A program made the translations under genes and the position numbers. Under the pieces are notes generated by a model, which worked only from the letters and a program-made list of their open reading frames with translations, ran no database searches and had not been told where the DNA came from. From assembly GCF_023065955.2 (NCBI RefSeq), contig NW_026623089.1, positions 29,232,767 through 29,296,766 of the forward strand: a stretch of DNA of 64,000 bases, in the 5' to 3' direction. Source of the stretch: Ursus arctos. Taxonomy: Eukaryota; Chordata; Mammalia; Carnivora; Ursidae. This document shows, piece by piece, positions 34,361 through 45,370 of the stretch. How positions within the stretch are numbered: position 1 is the stretch's first letter; each line of letters begins with the position of its first letter.

Positions 34361-34809
34361 CCTGCACTTCTTGCTGGGAACTCCCAGACCTGGGGCTTGA
34401 ACCAGGTCTGACTCCAAGGCTCACCTGTTCTATGGAACCACAGAGTCGCCTGGAGCTCCTTTCCACTCGCTGCTAATATAGGCCCTGAGGCTTGAGTGGG
34501 GAGTGCCACTGTTCTTGGACTTCCAGATGGTCTTCTGGTCCCTCCTCAGAGTTAATCCAAGGTCAACCATGGAACAGCCCTCCTTCAAGCAGCAAGGACA
34601 GGGGGTGGTCCCATGGAATTGATTCCTCTTGGTTTCATGCCTATGAATTCTCTCTGCCTCTCTTTCTTGCTATCTTTCTCTGAAGGACCAGTTGGTCATA
34701 TTCTCTGACAAAGAAGGTGTGGGTGTGAGGGTTAAGCAGGGCTTAGGGGCTAATGCTGGCTGCGACCTTACCCCAGTGGGTGACCAGGACCCAGTCGTCC
34801 CTTCCTGTT
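34361..34809. other. Unassigned intron
   Basis: Nothing recognised; part could extend the LTR-like relic on its left. Confidence 0.4.
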
Positions 34810-35080
34810 CCTATCAGATAAAAAAGGACAGTCTCCAAACCCATAGAATGTACAGAGTGAACCCTGATGTCAGTTATGGACTTTGGGTGATAATGTGCCC
34901 TCGAAGGTTCATTAATGGTAACACATGTGCTCCCGTGGTGAGGGGTGTCGACAGTGGGGCAGGGGGGGTGCATGTGTGGGGACAGTGAGTCCACGGGAAT
35001 TCTGTGCTTGCTGCTCAATTTTGCTATGAATCTAAAACTGCTCCCCCAAAAATAAGATTATTATTATTTTTTAAAGGGAC
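34810..35080 (+). mobile_element. Ancient L1 3' end (sense)
   Basis: ACCCATAGAATGTACAGAGTGAACCCTGATGTCAGTTATGGACTTTGGGTGATAATG, then GCTCAATTTTGCTATGAATCTAAAACTGCTCCCCCAAAAATAAG, are typical of an old L1 terminus. Confidence 0.85.
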
Positions 35081-35879
35081 ATGCTGTAACTCTCCAAGTG
35101 GGGTTTAGGGAATGGATTAGGGCAGCAAGAGATCGCTGCTTTTTCTTAAAAGGGTGACAAGTTTCTAATGTCCCCTACTGCTATCTCCATTAAATGCACT
35201 GGAATGTCTTTGGAAGGGAAGAAATTGTCCCCTTTCTTTTGCCAACGGGTGTGTGATGTGCCCATCGTCTCCTGCAGCATGAGAAGGCAGAGAACGCCCG
35301 GTGTGCGGTCTTTCAGCCTGTACCCTTCACCTAAGGCGCCCCGGGGGCTGAGGGGGTCAGATGTGTATCATGAAATTACCCTTTTTATGAGTGTCCTGTT
35401 TCCAGTAGCCCCTACTTTTCTTCTGGGGCTGCAACAGGACCCCTGCAGGGATAAGAGGAGGCCAAGAAGGAAGTGACGTCCCCCTGTGCAGCCCTGGTGG
35501 GTGGTACAGGGATGGGAGGGAGGAGGGCCCCATAGGACCTGCCCTGGTCCTCCCAGATTCAAACTCACTTGTCCTGAGTGATGCAGGAAGTGACGAGAAG
35601 TTATGCCCGTGTTGAGGAACCTCATCGCCACATCCTGGTCTAAGTCCCTCCCCCACCATCCGCACCGCCCCCCCAACACAGACACACTCATGTGTCTTTG
35701 ACTTCTTTCACACTTCGGACCCAACTTCCTGGGTGTGAAGAATCCCTGAGCGCCTATGCAGTAGATACAGTCAGTGCGAGGGACAGTCCCCACTGCCTCA
35801 AAACTACCCCCTTCAGAAGGCTGAGTGTGCGGGATCAGCCAGAGGAAAAGCAAGAGGACAGCTATGCCAGAACAAGCTC
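35081..35879. other. Unassigned intron
   Basis: Unique-looking. A minus-strand frame of 182 codons (35368..35916) shows no family resemblance. Confidence 0.45.
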
Positions 35880-36070
35880 GAGGTCTGGGTTTGAAGGGGC
35901 TCTGCTGCCTTCCCACTGTGCACCCTCAGGCAAGTTGCTTGACTTTGCTGAGCCTTAGTTTCCTCATCAGTAAAATGGGGTAACAATGGTTTCTACCATT
36001 CAGAGTTGTCGCAAAGATCCAGTGAAGTCATCGGGCTCAAGTGCACATCGTTCGTAATGAGCTTTCGGTG
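35880..36070 (+). repeat. MIR SINE
   Basis: TGCACCCTCAGGCAAGTTGCTTGACTTTGCTGAGCCTTAGTTTCCTCATCAGTAAAATGGGG followed by degraded 3' MIR. Confidence 0.85.
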
Positions 36071-36220
36071 AGTGGCCGCCGCTGCTGTTAGGCTCGGGCC
36101 CACTTCCCCGGCCGCAGGAGAAGCGCGGCCTTCTGTCACCACTCCCTTCCATTCTCCTGTGATCACTTCCTCCCATTCTCCTTCTGCACCTTCCTTTGCT
36201 CCTCTCTCTCTCCTCTTTCT

Positions 36221-36478
36221 TTTATTTTTTAAAAGTTTTTATTTATTTATTTATTTTAAAGATTGTGCGAGAGAGCACACTCGTGGGAGAGAGAGAGCGC
36301 GCGTGCAGGAGCTGGGGGGAGGGAGGATCAGAAGGGGAAGGGCGGGGGTGGGGTAAGGATCTCAAGCAGACTCACACTGAGCGCGAAGCCTGAGGCGGGC
36401 CTCAATCCCATGACCCCGATACCACGACCAGAGCTGAAACCAGGAGTCTGATGCCCAACCGAGCCACCCAGGTGCCCC
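36221..36478 (-). mobile_element. Can-SINE, antisense, older and extended
   Basis: TTTATTTTTTAAAAGTTTTTATTTATTTATTTATTTTAAAGATT is a complex reversed tail; an expanded GAGA/GCGC-rich body follows and the end is CCGAGCCACCCAGGTGCCCC. An imperfect target duplication of CTCTCTCCT(C)TTTCT lies at about 36207..36220 and 36481..36494. Confidence 0.88.
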
Positions 36479-37039
36479 ATCTCTCTCCTTTCTAAGAAAT
36501 GTGCCACTGGTCCCTGCAGAGAGCCCACCAGTGCCAGGCATACCCTTGTCCCAACATCTTTTTGGAGTATTTCCTTCTCTTCCCCAGAGTGAGGCCTCTT
36601 CTCTTAAAATGAGTGTCCTTCTTCTCCAAGTGCACTTTCCAGAAAGTTCTCTCTGCCCCTGACATCTCCATCTGAGAGCGTATCTGTTACCCTGGCACAC
36701 TACTGTGCCTTGAGAACATCGGTCTGTGTCTGTGTTAGCGTTTGTCCCTTTGGAGAGCCGAGAGTTGTAGGTTTCTGTGATTTAAAAGAGAATCTGACCC
36801 AAAGCAAGTTTCTGTTTGTTTGGATTTCGTGGATGGCGGCGGTGTTTCTGTCTTGTTTTGCTGAACCACTGTTTCTGAATCTGACATTTATTTTCAACGA
36901 TCAGGATAACACTCTGTCCTACACGGAGATGCCCAAGAGCCGGCAGTGCAGTTCTTCCTCGAGAACACTGCTCCCAGAGTAGGGCCCCGGCTGGCTGGAG
37001 AGCACAGGCTTCAGAGGCCCACGCAGACCCTAGTCTGCG
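36479..37039. other. Unassigned intron
   Basis: No repeat or coding signal recognised. Confidence 0.5.
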
Positions 37040-37220
37040 GCCTGCACCACCACCCCACAACTACGTGACCTTCGGGGGCTCTCTTGACCTCCTGCACCTC
37101 ACTGTAAGAAGGAATAATTGGTTCATTGAGGGGAACATGAGAACATGTAGATAGAGTCTTTAGCCCCGTGCCTGGCAGGCAGCAAGAAGTCAATAATGCT
37201 GAGCTCTCATTATGACGCAT
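37040..37220 (+). repeat. MIR SINE, diverged
   Basis: CTACGTGACCTTCGGGGGCTCTCTTGACCTCCTGCACCTCACTGTAAGAAGG, then AGTCTTTAGCCCCGTGCCTGGCAGGCAG...AATAATGCTGAGC. Confidence 0.7.
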
Positions 37221-37859
37221 TCTAGAATTCAGTCCGAACCTGTGCTTAAAGCAGCTGTCTTGGAACATACTGAAGAGGTCAGTGTCAGTCCGCTTGCCTC
37301 CTGGAAGTCACGTGTTTCACTCATCTGAGGGCAAATGCAATAGTAAGCCCTTAGCAGAGGCGGGCACCCTCCCCTCTGTCACTTACGTAGCGCTTATGGG
37401 AAGCTGTACTTGGTCACCGAGACAGCAGGTCGTCTACTCCAGGGTCATCTAGAACCCTACAGACGTCACTGAATAAACCTTTGTGGTTATCACAGATTAC
37501 CCCTCCAGGGCCCACTTGACAGGTTCTGTCATCCCAGCCTGTTGGTGGACTCCTGTCCGAGGCGATGGCTGTACCTTATATTCACCAGCTTGAACGTGAC
37601 TCAGACCCTCTGGGCATAGCGTGGGTGGCAGTGCCCTCACACCTGAGCCGGGAAGAGTGACGTTGCCCGCCGTTGCCCCAAGCTGACGCCACCCCTCTCC
37701 TCTGGAAACGCTAGTGAGGGAAAGACAGCTGACCCACATGTATGGAGAAACATTCTCATTTTCAGGGGGTTCCAGATTGAGTATCAAGGGAGTGGATCGG
37801 TAGAGATACACACAAGGCATTGAGGAGAACAAAGAGAAAACAGCCGTTCTGCGCGGAGC
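37221..37859. other. Unassigned intron
   Basis: Unique-looking; nothing recognised. Confidence 0.5.
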
Positions 37860-38045
37860 ACTCTGTAAGCCTTGTAAGAGCATCGTCCCATTCGTTCTCG
37901 CGACAACGCTTTGAGGTAGATACTGTTACTCTTTCCACTCCACAGATGAGAACCGCAATGCTCAGAGAGGTCAGGTAACTTGTCCAAGGACGCAGAACAA
38001 GGACAAGCTAGCGAGGATATTTGAACCCAAGTGTGCCTGCCTCCA
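37860..38045 (-). repeat. MIR SINE (antisense)
   Basis: CGTCCCATTCGTTCTCGCGACAACGCTTTGAGGTAGATACTGTTACTC, CAGATGAGAACCGCAATGCTCAGAGAGGTCAGGTAACTTGTCCAAGG, TTTGAACCCAAGTGTGCCTGCCTCC. Confidence 0.85.
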
Positions 38046-38506
38046 GACATGGGGCTCCTAAACCCGGGCCCCTGCCCGAGCAACACAAGGCAGTGGGGTG
38101 CACAGCTGTGGTTTGCAAAGTTTATTTTCTCAGGGTAACCCTTTGGAACAAAAAATTCTTCTGCAGCCTCCTAATATCTAAATCAGATCGGGGTGGACCT
38201 GCTGTGGTCGAAGAGGGATAGACGCTTAGGGCCTTGTTTATCTTCTCCTCGTCCCCTTGGGGTCCTTGAGGACCTTGAAGCCCCACAGGACACAGAGCAA
38301 AAACCTCTGCCAAGGTCGAAGGAGGATGGCCTTCAGAGCTTCTGTTCTTTCTTTGCGATGGGGACTGCAAATATTGGCCTTACAGAGCCGTCGGGAAGAT
38401 CAGACGAGCGGACGCCTATGAAGCCCCTTGTATACGCCCCAGCTCCTATTATTATTACCCTAACTGATACATCCCATGGGAAAATAAACAGTAATTCAGA
38501 GGGGGC
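38046..38506. other. Mostly unassigned; possible weak MIR
   Basis: The part at about 38370-38460 vaguely follows a MIR 3' end (CAGACGAGCGGACGCCTATGAAGCCCC...GCTCCTATTATTATTA). The rest is not recognised. Confidence 0.35.
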
Positions 38507-38944
38507 TGTAGTGGGTTGGATGGTGCCCCCCAAAAGATAAGCCCGTGCCCCACTTCCTAGATCCAACGGTATCTTAATGGCAAAAGATGTGATCAAATTA
38601 AAGACCTTGAGAAGAGCTTATCCTGGATTATCTGGGTGAGCCCTAAATGCAGTCACATACTTCCTTAGAAGAGAGAGGCAGAGGGCATTTTGAGAAAGGA
38701 GGAGGCAGTGGGACCACGGAGGCAGAGGCTGGAGTGGGGTGGCCACAGACCAAACAGCACCTGTAGCCACAGAAGCTAGAAGAGGCCAGGGAGAGACTGT
38801 CTCCTAGAACCTCTGGAAGGAATGCGCCCCTGCCCATACCTGGATTTCAGACTTCTGGCCTCCAGGTCTATGAGAGCAGACAGTTCTCTTTTAAGCCCCC
38901 CAGTTTGTGGTAACTTGTTACGGCAGCCTTAGGAAACTAACACA
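38507..38944 (+). mobile_element. Solitary LTR-like repeat (mammalian, ERVL-MaLR-like)
   Basis: Begins TGTAGTGGGTTGGATGGTGCCCCCCAAAAG and ends GTTTGTGGTAACTTGTTACGGCAGCCTTAGGAAACTAACACA, a common mammalian interspersed repeat with TG...CA ends. GATTTCAGACTTCTGGCCTCCAG lies near the right end. No flanking duplication is obvious, and the exact family name is uncertain. Confidence 0.75.
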
Positions 38945-40934
38945 GAGATCCACGGCCCCGGCACACCCCAGCAGGGCCCCAGGACACACTCTGTATATGG
39001 GAATCGTTCCACACAAAGATGGCGGAGTAGGGCACATGCTGGAGTCCTTGGACTAATACATCAGAGGGACGCGCCTCCTTCTTGCAAGTGGGCAAGCAGG
39101 CTTTGTCAGGAGCCCTCTCAGCTCTTTGAAGGCCCTTCCAGGGGCAGAACCTCCTGGTTCCTGCAGGTTCCTGCTCAGATTTCCCTTTCCCTCCTGAGCC
39201 TCAGCTCCAGCGATCACAACATTGAGTCAGTTATTTGTACTACCCAGATTGTCATTTCTGACCACACGTCTGCATTTATCCGTGGAGTACAATGATTGTG
39301 CGGACAGGAGCGTTATTTCTGCTGTCACCATCGAGCTTCATCACCATCCACATCCGGGCCTGCAGGGGTCTCTCAACGCGAGCAGGAATGCCTCCTGGAT
39401 TCTGCTCTCACTACAGCAGCTCCTCCCCATTTCACTTCAGTGTTAGCCTGGAACATTGAAAGTGGCGCTGAGCCACGTTAGGTCTGCGCCGCCCCATGGG
39501 GCTTGTGTGGTCCGGGCCCAGTGCGGGCTTCCATGTTCTCCAGCTGCAAAGACACATCCCTCTCAGGGTGATTCCACAGCAGCCAGACCATGGAGACTTC
39601 TCCACAAGAGCCATCTGGCATTGATTTTTCACCTACACCTCCGAGAGGTTGCCAGAGCCCCCAAGTAGAGAAGCAGCCACTCTTTTTTGGCCACCACACC
39701 TGCTGAGGGAGTATCACGTGCTAGTTCTGCACTCACTGGTATAATTTGGGGAGGGCTGTGCCAAAAGGAATCCCTGGTCTAGTTAAAATAATATGTTAGT
39801 TCATGACTAGAATAAGTTATTATTGTTGGGTGAAAAGAAACTAGAATTTGAAGTCAGAGGAAGCACATCCAAGGCCCAGCCCAACCCTTTTCGCTTTCCA
39901 GGCACATGACTAACCTCTGGCCTTAGTTTTGCATTTAAAGGGGAGAGAGGGGATGAATAACGACCCCTACTGGATGGCGTAAGTCGTACATGTGGGTAAA
40001 CCAGAAAGCATCTTGCAACAGCATGGCACGTCTTGAGTCCTGATATTGGGGCCAGGTTAGCCCAACCTAAACATTTTTCCACTATAAGACCAGTGTTGAG
40101 GCTGCCCTCCTTGCCATCTATGGAAGCTTCGAGTCAACAGAGATCTCCAGCCAGGCTCCTATCACATATTGCCCCATCTCCTTTGTCATACATTGAATTT
40201 CAAAAGATGCTGGCTGGTTTTCTCTTATCTCTAAAAAAGAGTATTATGGTTCGAATCTCTCTCTTTCTGAAGGAACCAAATGCAGACATCAAAAGAAAAA
40301 GAAGAAAGCTCATGCCATCCCCGAGGACTGAGTGCTCACAGAGGCCTAGGCTTGATCTGAGCCTTTCCTGACTTGTGTGTTGGGAACAACTTGGGCAGAG
40401 CTGCACAGGGCCGAGACCTGCTGGCCCTGGGAAGGGGCGGTGGGCACCAGGAGGAGAGGAGAGGGTTTAGAGGAAAAGGCTAATGAAATAAATCACTGGT
40501 TCCTTGTCTCTGCTCTGAGCAGGACACTCATGTGGGTGAGCTATGGGCTGGGCTGGGCCCAGCCCAGTAGCCCAAAAGAATGAATAGCCCCTTGGAGTAG
40601 ACGTCAGCTCAGCAACAGGACAGCTAGCAAGGATGAGGACAACGTGTCCATTATTCTCCACCCTTGGAGAAGACATATATCCACAAGTGTGGGAGAGTCC
40701 AATGCATTGTGAATATATACACTCAATATAAAATCCTTCCAGGTGTTTGTACCATAGCTTGTTCTCTACCTGTTCAGCTGTAGCAATGTCGTTATAAACC
40801 CCTAAATGGCAGAGATGATGCCCATCTGAATCCTTTTGTGCTGGACTCAGAATGCTGTGTAGCAGCTGGCCATTAGTGGACCTTGATGAGACTGGAAAGA
40901 CTGGGTGGATCTCACAGTTTGGGGAACAAAAAGA
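38945..40934. other. Unassigned intron
   Basis: About 2 kb without a recognised repeat, RNA or coding signal. Short frames on both strands have no family resemblance. Confidence 0.45.
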
Positions 40935-41034
40935 CCACCTAGGAGGTCGTTCATTTGAAATATTGATTCCTAGACTCCATTTCTGGACATCCTGACTCAG
41001 CAGGTTTGGGTTGGGCTCAGGAATTTGTATTTTT
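40935..41034 (+). mobile_element. MER5A-like hAT element, left part (split by L1)
   Basis: TTCCTAGACTCCATTTCTGGACATCCTGACTCAGCAGGTTTGGGTTGGGCTCAGGAATTTGTATTTTT; the sequence resumes at 43245 with CGAGCTCTCCAGGTGTTTCC, giving a continuous element when the L1 is removed. Confidence 0.75.
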
Positions 41035-43244
41035 GCGTTTTTTTTTTAATTTAAATTCAATTAATTAACATATAGTGTATTAGTTTCAGAGGTAGACTTC
41101 GATTCATCAGTCGAATATAACACCCAGTGCTCATTACACCACATGCCCTCCTTAATGGCTATCACCCAGTTATCCTGTTCCCCCAACCCCTCCCCTCCAG
41201 CAACTCTCAGTTTGTTTCCTATGAGTAAGAGTCTCTTACGGTTTCTCCCTCTCTGATTTTGTCTTGTTTTATTTTTCCCAGGTTTGTTTCTGTTAGGAAC
41301 CAGAATCATGCTGTGTGTATCGTTCTTTGATGTGCTTGTTGGAGATGTGCTCAGCCTAGCACACTCCTTTTATCCATCACCTATCCCACAGAATTAGTGT
41401 CACTATTTGGGTTGCTTCATTCTGCTGTTATAATTATGCCCACTTTTGTGCACAAACTTGAGCATAGGGGCTGGAAGTTGAGGGGAAGAGTGTCAGTTTG
41501 AGTCCTTGTCGATCTGAGTGAAGGCATGTTGACTTGGCATTGAGCAGGTGGCAGGCCGTGCATGCTGACTCGGACAGGAGGGCAGCTGGACTGTGGATTT
41601 GGGATCCACAGGCCGATGGTGTCGTGTGTAATAAGGATGTGGCTGGCTGTGCTCCTGGTCATGAATTCCTGTAACTTCTGTTTTTTTGGGAAACTCTATC
41701 TCCTTCTATTCTGAATGGAAACCTTGCTGGATAGAGTATTCTTGGCTGCAGATTTTTTCCTTTCAGCACTTTGAATATATCATGCCACTTTCTTCTGGCC
41801 CGCAAAGTTTCTGCTGAAAAATCCACTGATAACTTTATGGGGTTTCCCTTGTGTGTAACTGCTTTCTTTTCTCTTGCTGCTTTTAAAATTCTCTTTATCA
41901 CTACTTTTGGCCATCTTATTTACTTTGTGTCTTGGTGCAGACCTCTTTGGGTTGGTTTTGTTGGGGGCTCTCTGTGCCTCCTGGATCTGGAGTTCTCTTT
42001 CCTTCCCCAGATTCAGGAAGTTTTCAGCTATTATTTTTCCAGATAAATCTTCTGCCCCTCTTTCCTCTCTCTTCTCCTTCTGGGATCCCTATCATAAGAC
42101 TGTTATGCTTGACAGTGTCGCTGAGTTCCCTGAATCTATTCTCGTTTTGTGTATTTCTTTTTCCCTCTCATCCACCCAGATTGGTTACTTTCTATTACGT
42201 TGTCCTCCAGGTTGCTGATCTGTTCTTCTCGTTTGCTATTTATTCCAGGTTGTCTATTTTTAATTTCATTTAGTGAGTTCATTATCTGTAACTGGTTCTT
42301 TTTCAGGTCTCCTTTCTCTTTGTGGAGGGTCTCATGGAGATCCTGCACTCCCTTCCCCATTCTAGCGAGTATCTTTATGAGCATTACTTTGAATGAACTA
42401 TCAGACATATTACTTATCTCCATTTTGTTTAGGTCTCTTGCTCTGATTTTGTTCCACTCTTTCATTTGGGACATATCCCTCTGTCTCTTCATTTTGCCTA
42501 TTGCTGTGTCTGTTTCTGTGTGTTGGGAAAGTCAGCTATGTCTCCTGCACTTGAAAGTAGTGGCTTTATGAAGAAGAGGTCCTGTAGTGCCCCACAATGC
42601 AATGTTTCCTTTTCACCAGAAAATGGTGCTTCAGGGGTGTCTCCCATGTGTGTTGCTACAGGGGTGTCCTACTGTTGTGGCGGAGCTGTGTTTGTCTTCA
42701 GTCCAGCCTGTGATGGCTCTCTGCCTGTTGCGGGCAGGGTCTGGTGCCTCTGGTGTTAGTGGACCAGTCCAGGGCTGCCTTGGGCTTGAGTTGAGTCAGA
42801 CCAGGGGTTTTCCAGAGATGAAGTAGCACCAAACTGCAGGCACTTTCCCTGTGTTGTCCCCTGAGAAGCTTTTATTGGTGGGTGGGTCCTGCAGTCAGAC
42901 CAGCTGCCTGCCCCCAGCCTACTGCTGGGGTGGCAGTCAGACTGGTATGTGGTTATGCTCCCCTCTACCTGGAGCAGGAGTGGTGTTGGAGTGGTGTTGG
43001 CCCTGTCTGGGCTGCTTGCACCCTGCCAGGCTTGCGGCACTGCTTTGATGGGATCTTGCCAAGAGCGTATCATTGGGGGTGGATCCACTTTGCTGTGGCC
43101 TCTTGTCTATGTCTGGCTGGGGAGAGTCTGTTCTGCCAGTCTTTGGGTCACTTTCTGGGTTATTTTTGCTGATGTGGGTTCTCTAGGTGGCCGTGCAAGG
43201 TGAGGCCAGGGTCCTCCTACTCTGCCATCTTCCTGGTAGCCTCT
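41035..43244 (-). mobile_element. ORF2-less L1 (half-L1-like) insertion
   Basis: Read on the minus strand, this 2.2-kb element has a GC-rich 5' UTR (43244 to 42493) starting CTACCAGGAAGATGGCAGAG, ORF1 from 42492, and an ordinary carnivoran L1 3' UTR with the typical GAGCACTGGGTGTTATATTC and CTAATACACTATATGTTAATT motifs, then a T-run (41038..41047). About 340 bp of unassigned sequence separate the end of ORF1 (near 41640) from the 3' UTR; no endonuclease or reverse-transcriptase region is present. The perfect 16-bp target duplication AGGAATTTGTATTTTT is at 41019..41034 and 43245..43260. In element orientation the cut site reads TT|AAAA, the L1 endonuclease preference. Three extra bases (GCG, 41035..41037) lie between tail and duplication. 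Confidence 0.85.
41640..42492 (-). pseudogene. L1 ORF1 (RNA-binding protein), broken
   Basis: The start codon at 42492 opens a 118-codon N-terminal part rich in charged residues with coiled-coil character, stopping at 42136. The next segment keeps a MIGIPEG motif but has a stop and a frame change. The C-terminal part at 41659..41901 reads LKAAREKKAVTHKGNPIKLS then SAETLRARRKW, the conserved ORF1p C-terminal domain. A further one-base shift at an A/T-run near 41680 is needed to continue to EFMTRSTA. It makes no intact protein. ORF1p normally binds L1 RNA as a trimer. Confidence 0.85.
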
Positions 43245-43315
43245 AGGAATTTGTATTTTTAACGAGCTCTCCAGGTGTTTCCAATCTATATGGTCACCAG
43301 GCTACTCTCTGAGAC
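43245..43315 (+). mobile_element. MER5A-like hAT element, right part
   Basis: Continuation of the element at 40935..41034 after the L1 insertion: AACGAGCTCTCCAGGTGTTTCC...GTCACCAGGC. Confidence 0.7.
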
Positions 43316-43324
43316 ACACTGATC

Positions 43325-43490
43325 CAGATCAGCCCTTTTCAAACTTGAACGTGCACGTGAATCACCTGAGCATCTTGTTAAAATCAGGTTCTGACTCAGA
43401 GATCTGGGACCCAAGATTTTGCATTTTTTGCATGCTCCCAAATGTTACTGGTGCCACCTGTTCCCACCCACACTTTGAATAGCAAGGATC
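43325..43490 (+). mobile_element. MER5A-like hAT element
   Basis: TTTTCAAACTTGAACGTGCACGTGAATCACCTGAGCATCTTGTTAAAATCAGGTTCTGACTCAG and the right end CACACTTTGAATAGCAAGG. Confidence 0.85.
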
Positions 43491-43554
43491 TTCCTTCTGC
43501 AATTACGGTGTGCCAGCTCTAGCAGTGGCTTTACTCTAGATGGATAGTTCAAAC

Positions 43555-43890
43555 ATAAAGTGTCCACGTTACCTAATATCTTAGATTATACTCATGTTCC
43601 TTTCATTTTTAATTAAAATAACTGTTTATTTTTAGTTGCCATTCATAGTAATTTTTATACTGTAAGCACTTTAAAGAATAACCACCTAGGTACATCCGGT
43701 ACTTTCTTGCTAATACTTAACACACAACATTTTCTATCACTAAACTTTTAATGCACATTTACTCTAGCAGCCAGATTCTGATTAGTGTTAATGCATGGCT
43801 AAGGGAATTCAAGCCAGCTTGGCAACAAAGACCCCTCTGAATGAATGCCTTTCATTGTTGGCAGCTTTATATTTTTTTAAAGCAAGAGTC
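43555..43890. promoter_or_regulatory. Candidate regulatory block with inverted SOX-type motifs
   Basis: Repeat-free, AT-rich DNA. AACAAAG at 43824..43830 and CATTGTT (reverse complement AACAATG) at 43853..43859 fit the SOX consensus and face each other 22 bases apart. CRTAC1 is a chondrocyte gene and SOX9 is the main chondrocyte factor, so a regulatory role is plausible but unproven. Confidence 0.25.
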
Positions 43891-44869
43891 TCTTCTAGGA
43901 CTATTTCCTTCAAATCAAAATGAAGAGTTTAATTCATCAGTTAACACTCCATAGCAACTAGAAGGCTTTTGCTGCCTCCTCCAACTATTATTTCTCAAGA
44001 CACAGCCAGGCATGCTTCCATTAGCTCCAGCCTGAGAAACAACTAGAAGGAACTTGATTTTCCCATTGGAATGATAGCAGAGTGAATAGGCAGTGGAGTC
44101 CAGCAAGCAGAGCTGTATATCCACAGGGTCTGGAGAGAGCGTGTGGAGATCCAGGCAGGCAAAGGGGGAAAGGGCCAACATAGCATGGCCCGTGTATCCT
44201 GACAGGCATGGGGCTGGGGTGCGGGTGAGGGTGGGGAGACTCCAACAGTGACTTAAATTAGAAATTCCAAGCAGATAGTCATCAAGGGGTCAAGGGGAAT
44301 GCACACAGCTAGAGTCTGGGCCAGGACTCTAGCTGGACAGAGCCCTGGGCCAGAAGGAGGGGGCTCTTCTAAGCTGAACATGGCCATCTCCATTCCCCAT
44401 GAGCTGTGACCAACAGGAGCCCGCCTGGTCCTTGTCTTCACATGAAGCCCTGCCCTTGGCCAGCCAAGACCTGTCTGTTCTCTTCCCCTCACCAGCGCCT
44501 GTGACCCATGCCTAGTCACCTGTGTCTCTCCTTCCTTGTCCAACGCAGACATCAGGACAGGCTGACTTACAGCAGCTTCCTGCATACCTTATGTTCAATG
44601 ATGTGCCCAGCCCCAAATTCCTCCCTGCTGGAGAAAACCACAGCCACTGTGACCAGGCCTCAATGAATTCCTGTCGCCTCCCCTTGACCGGGTATTCCTG
44701 CAGCTCAGTGGGCCTATCATTCAGCTCCTGTCGAATAGGGTAGAAGAGCTAGAGCTCCCCGGGGGCCCAGGCGGCAGCCTGTGCTGCAGACAACAGCCAT
44801 ATATTGTGTGTGTGCACGCACGTACGCACATGTGTGTGTGTGCATACACATGCAAAACCTCTGGCTATG
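43891..44869. other. Unassigned intron with TG/CA patch
   Basis: A mixed TG/CA/CG alternating patch is at about 44801..44856. The rest is unique-looking. Confidence 0.55.
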
Positions 44870-45070
44870 TCACAGTTTACGTAGGTCATCTCATCTGACC
44901 TTGACGTGGAACAAATATTATTAGCCCTGCTTTATAGATGAGGAAACTGAATCCTAGAGAATGTAAGCAGGTGCCTTTATCAGACATCGTGTTAGGGGCT
45001 AGAAAAATAAAATATAGTGCAGAACTCAGTGGAGCTAAGTCTTCTGTGCTCAAGGCCACACAGGTAATAA
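44870..45070 (-). repeat. MIR SINE (antisense), interrupted
   Basis: GTAGGTCATCTCATCTGACC...ATTATTAGCCCTGCTTTATAGATGAGGAAACTGAATCC; a later CTCAAGGCCACACAGGTAAT segment follows after about 75 bp of different sequence containing ATCGTGTTAGGGGCTAGAAA. Confidence 0.7.
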
Positions 45071-45084
45071 TCATAATAATTCAT

Positions 45085-45150
45085 TCTTTCGAAAATATTT
45101 TTCGAGTTCCCATTCTGTGTCAGGCACTGAGTGTCTATGGGAGAAGACAG
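45085..45150 (-). repeat. L2 LINE 3' end, short (antisense)
   Basis: CATTCTTTCGAAAATATTTTTCGAGTTCCCATTCTGTGTCAGGCACTGAGTG, the reversed L2 terminus. Confidence 0.7.
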
Positions 45151-45154
45151 ACAT

Positions 45155-45370
45155 GCTAATTAGTGTTTATTGAGCACATGCTCTTGGCCCAGCACTGTAT
45201 TAACAACTTTACGGGTATTATCTTAATCATCAGCACAACCCTGTGGCAGGCATGCACAGGTTGGGTGACTTGCCCAAGGACACCCACACCACTAGACGGT
45301 GGCAGAGCAGGGATATGCCCGCAGGTGGTCTGATTTCTGGGTCACACTGCTCACCACAGAGCTACACAGC
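45155..45370 (-). repeat. MIR SINE (antisense)
   Basis: TTAGTGTTTATTGAGCACATGCTC, CAGCACTGTATTAACAACTTTACGGGTATTATC, GGTGACTTGCCCAAGGACACCCACACCACTAGACGGTGGCAGAGCAGGGA. Confidence 0.88.

Noticed and set aside
35368..35916. 182-codon minus-strand frame
   Set aside because: Starts in unique intron and runs into GC-rich DNA with no recognisable protein features.
41874..42571. + strand frames of 113-140 codons rich in Phe/Leu/Ser
   Set aside because: They are the complement of L1 ORF1 on the minus strand.
44801..44856. Possible Z-DNA-forming TG/CA/CG alternating patch as a novel element
   Set aside because: Short mixed dinucleotide patches like this are common in mammalian introns and nothing else supports a function.
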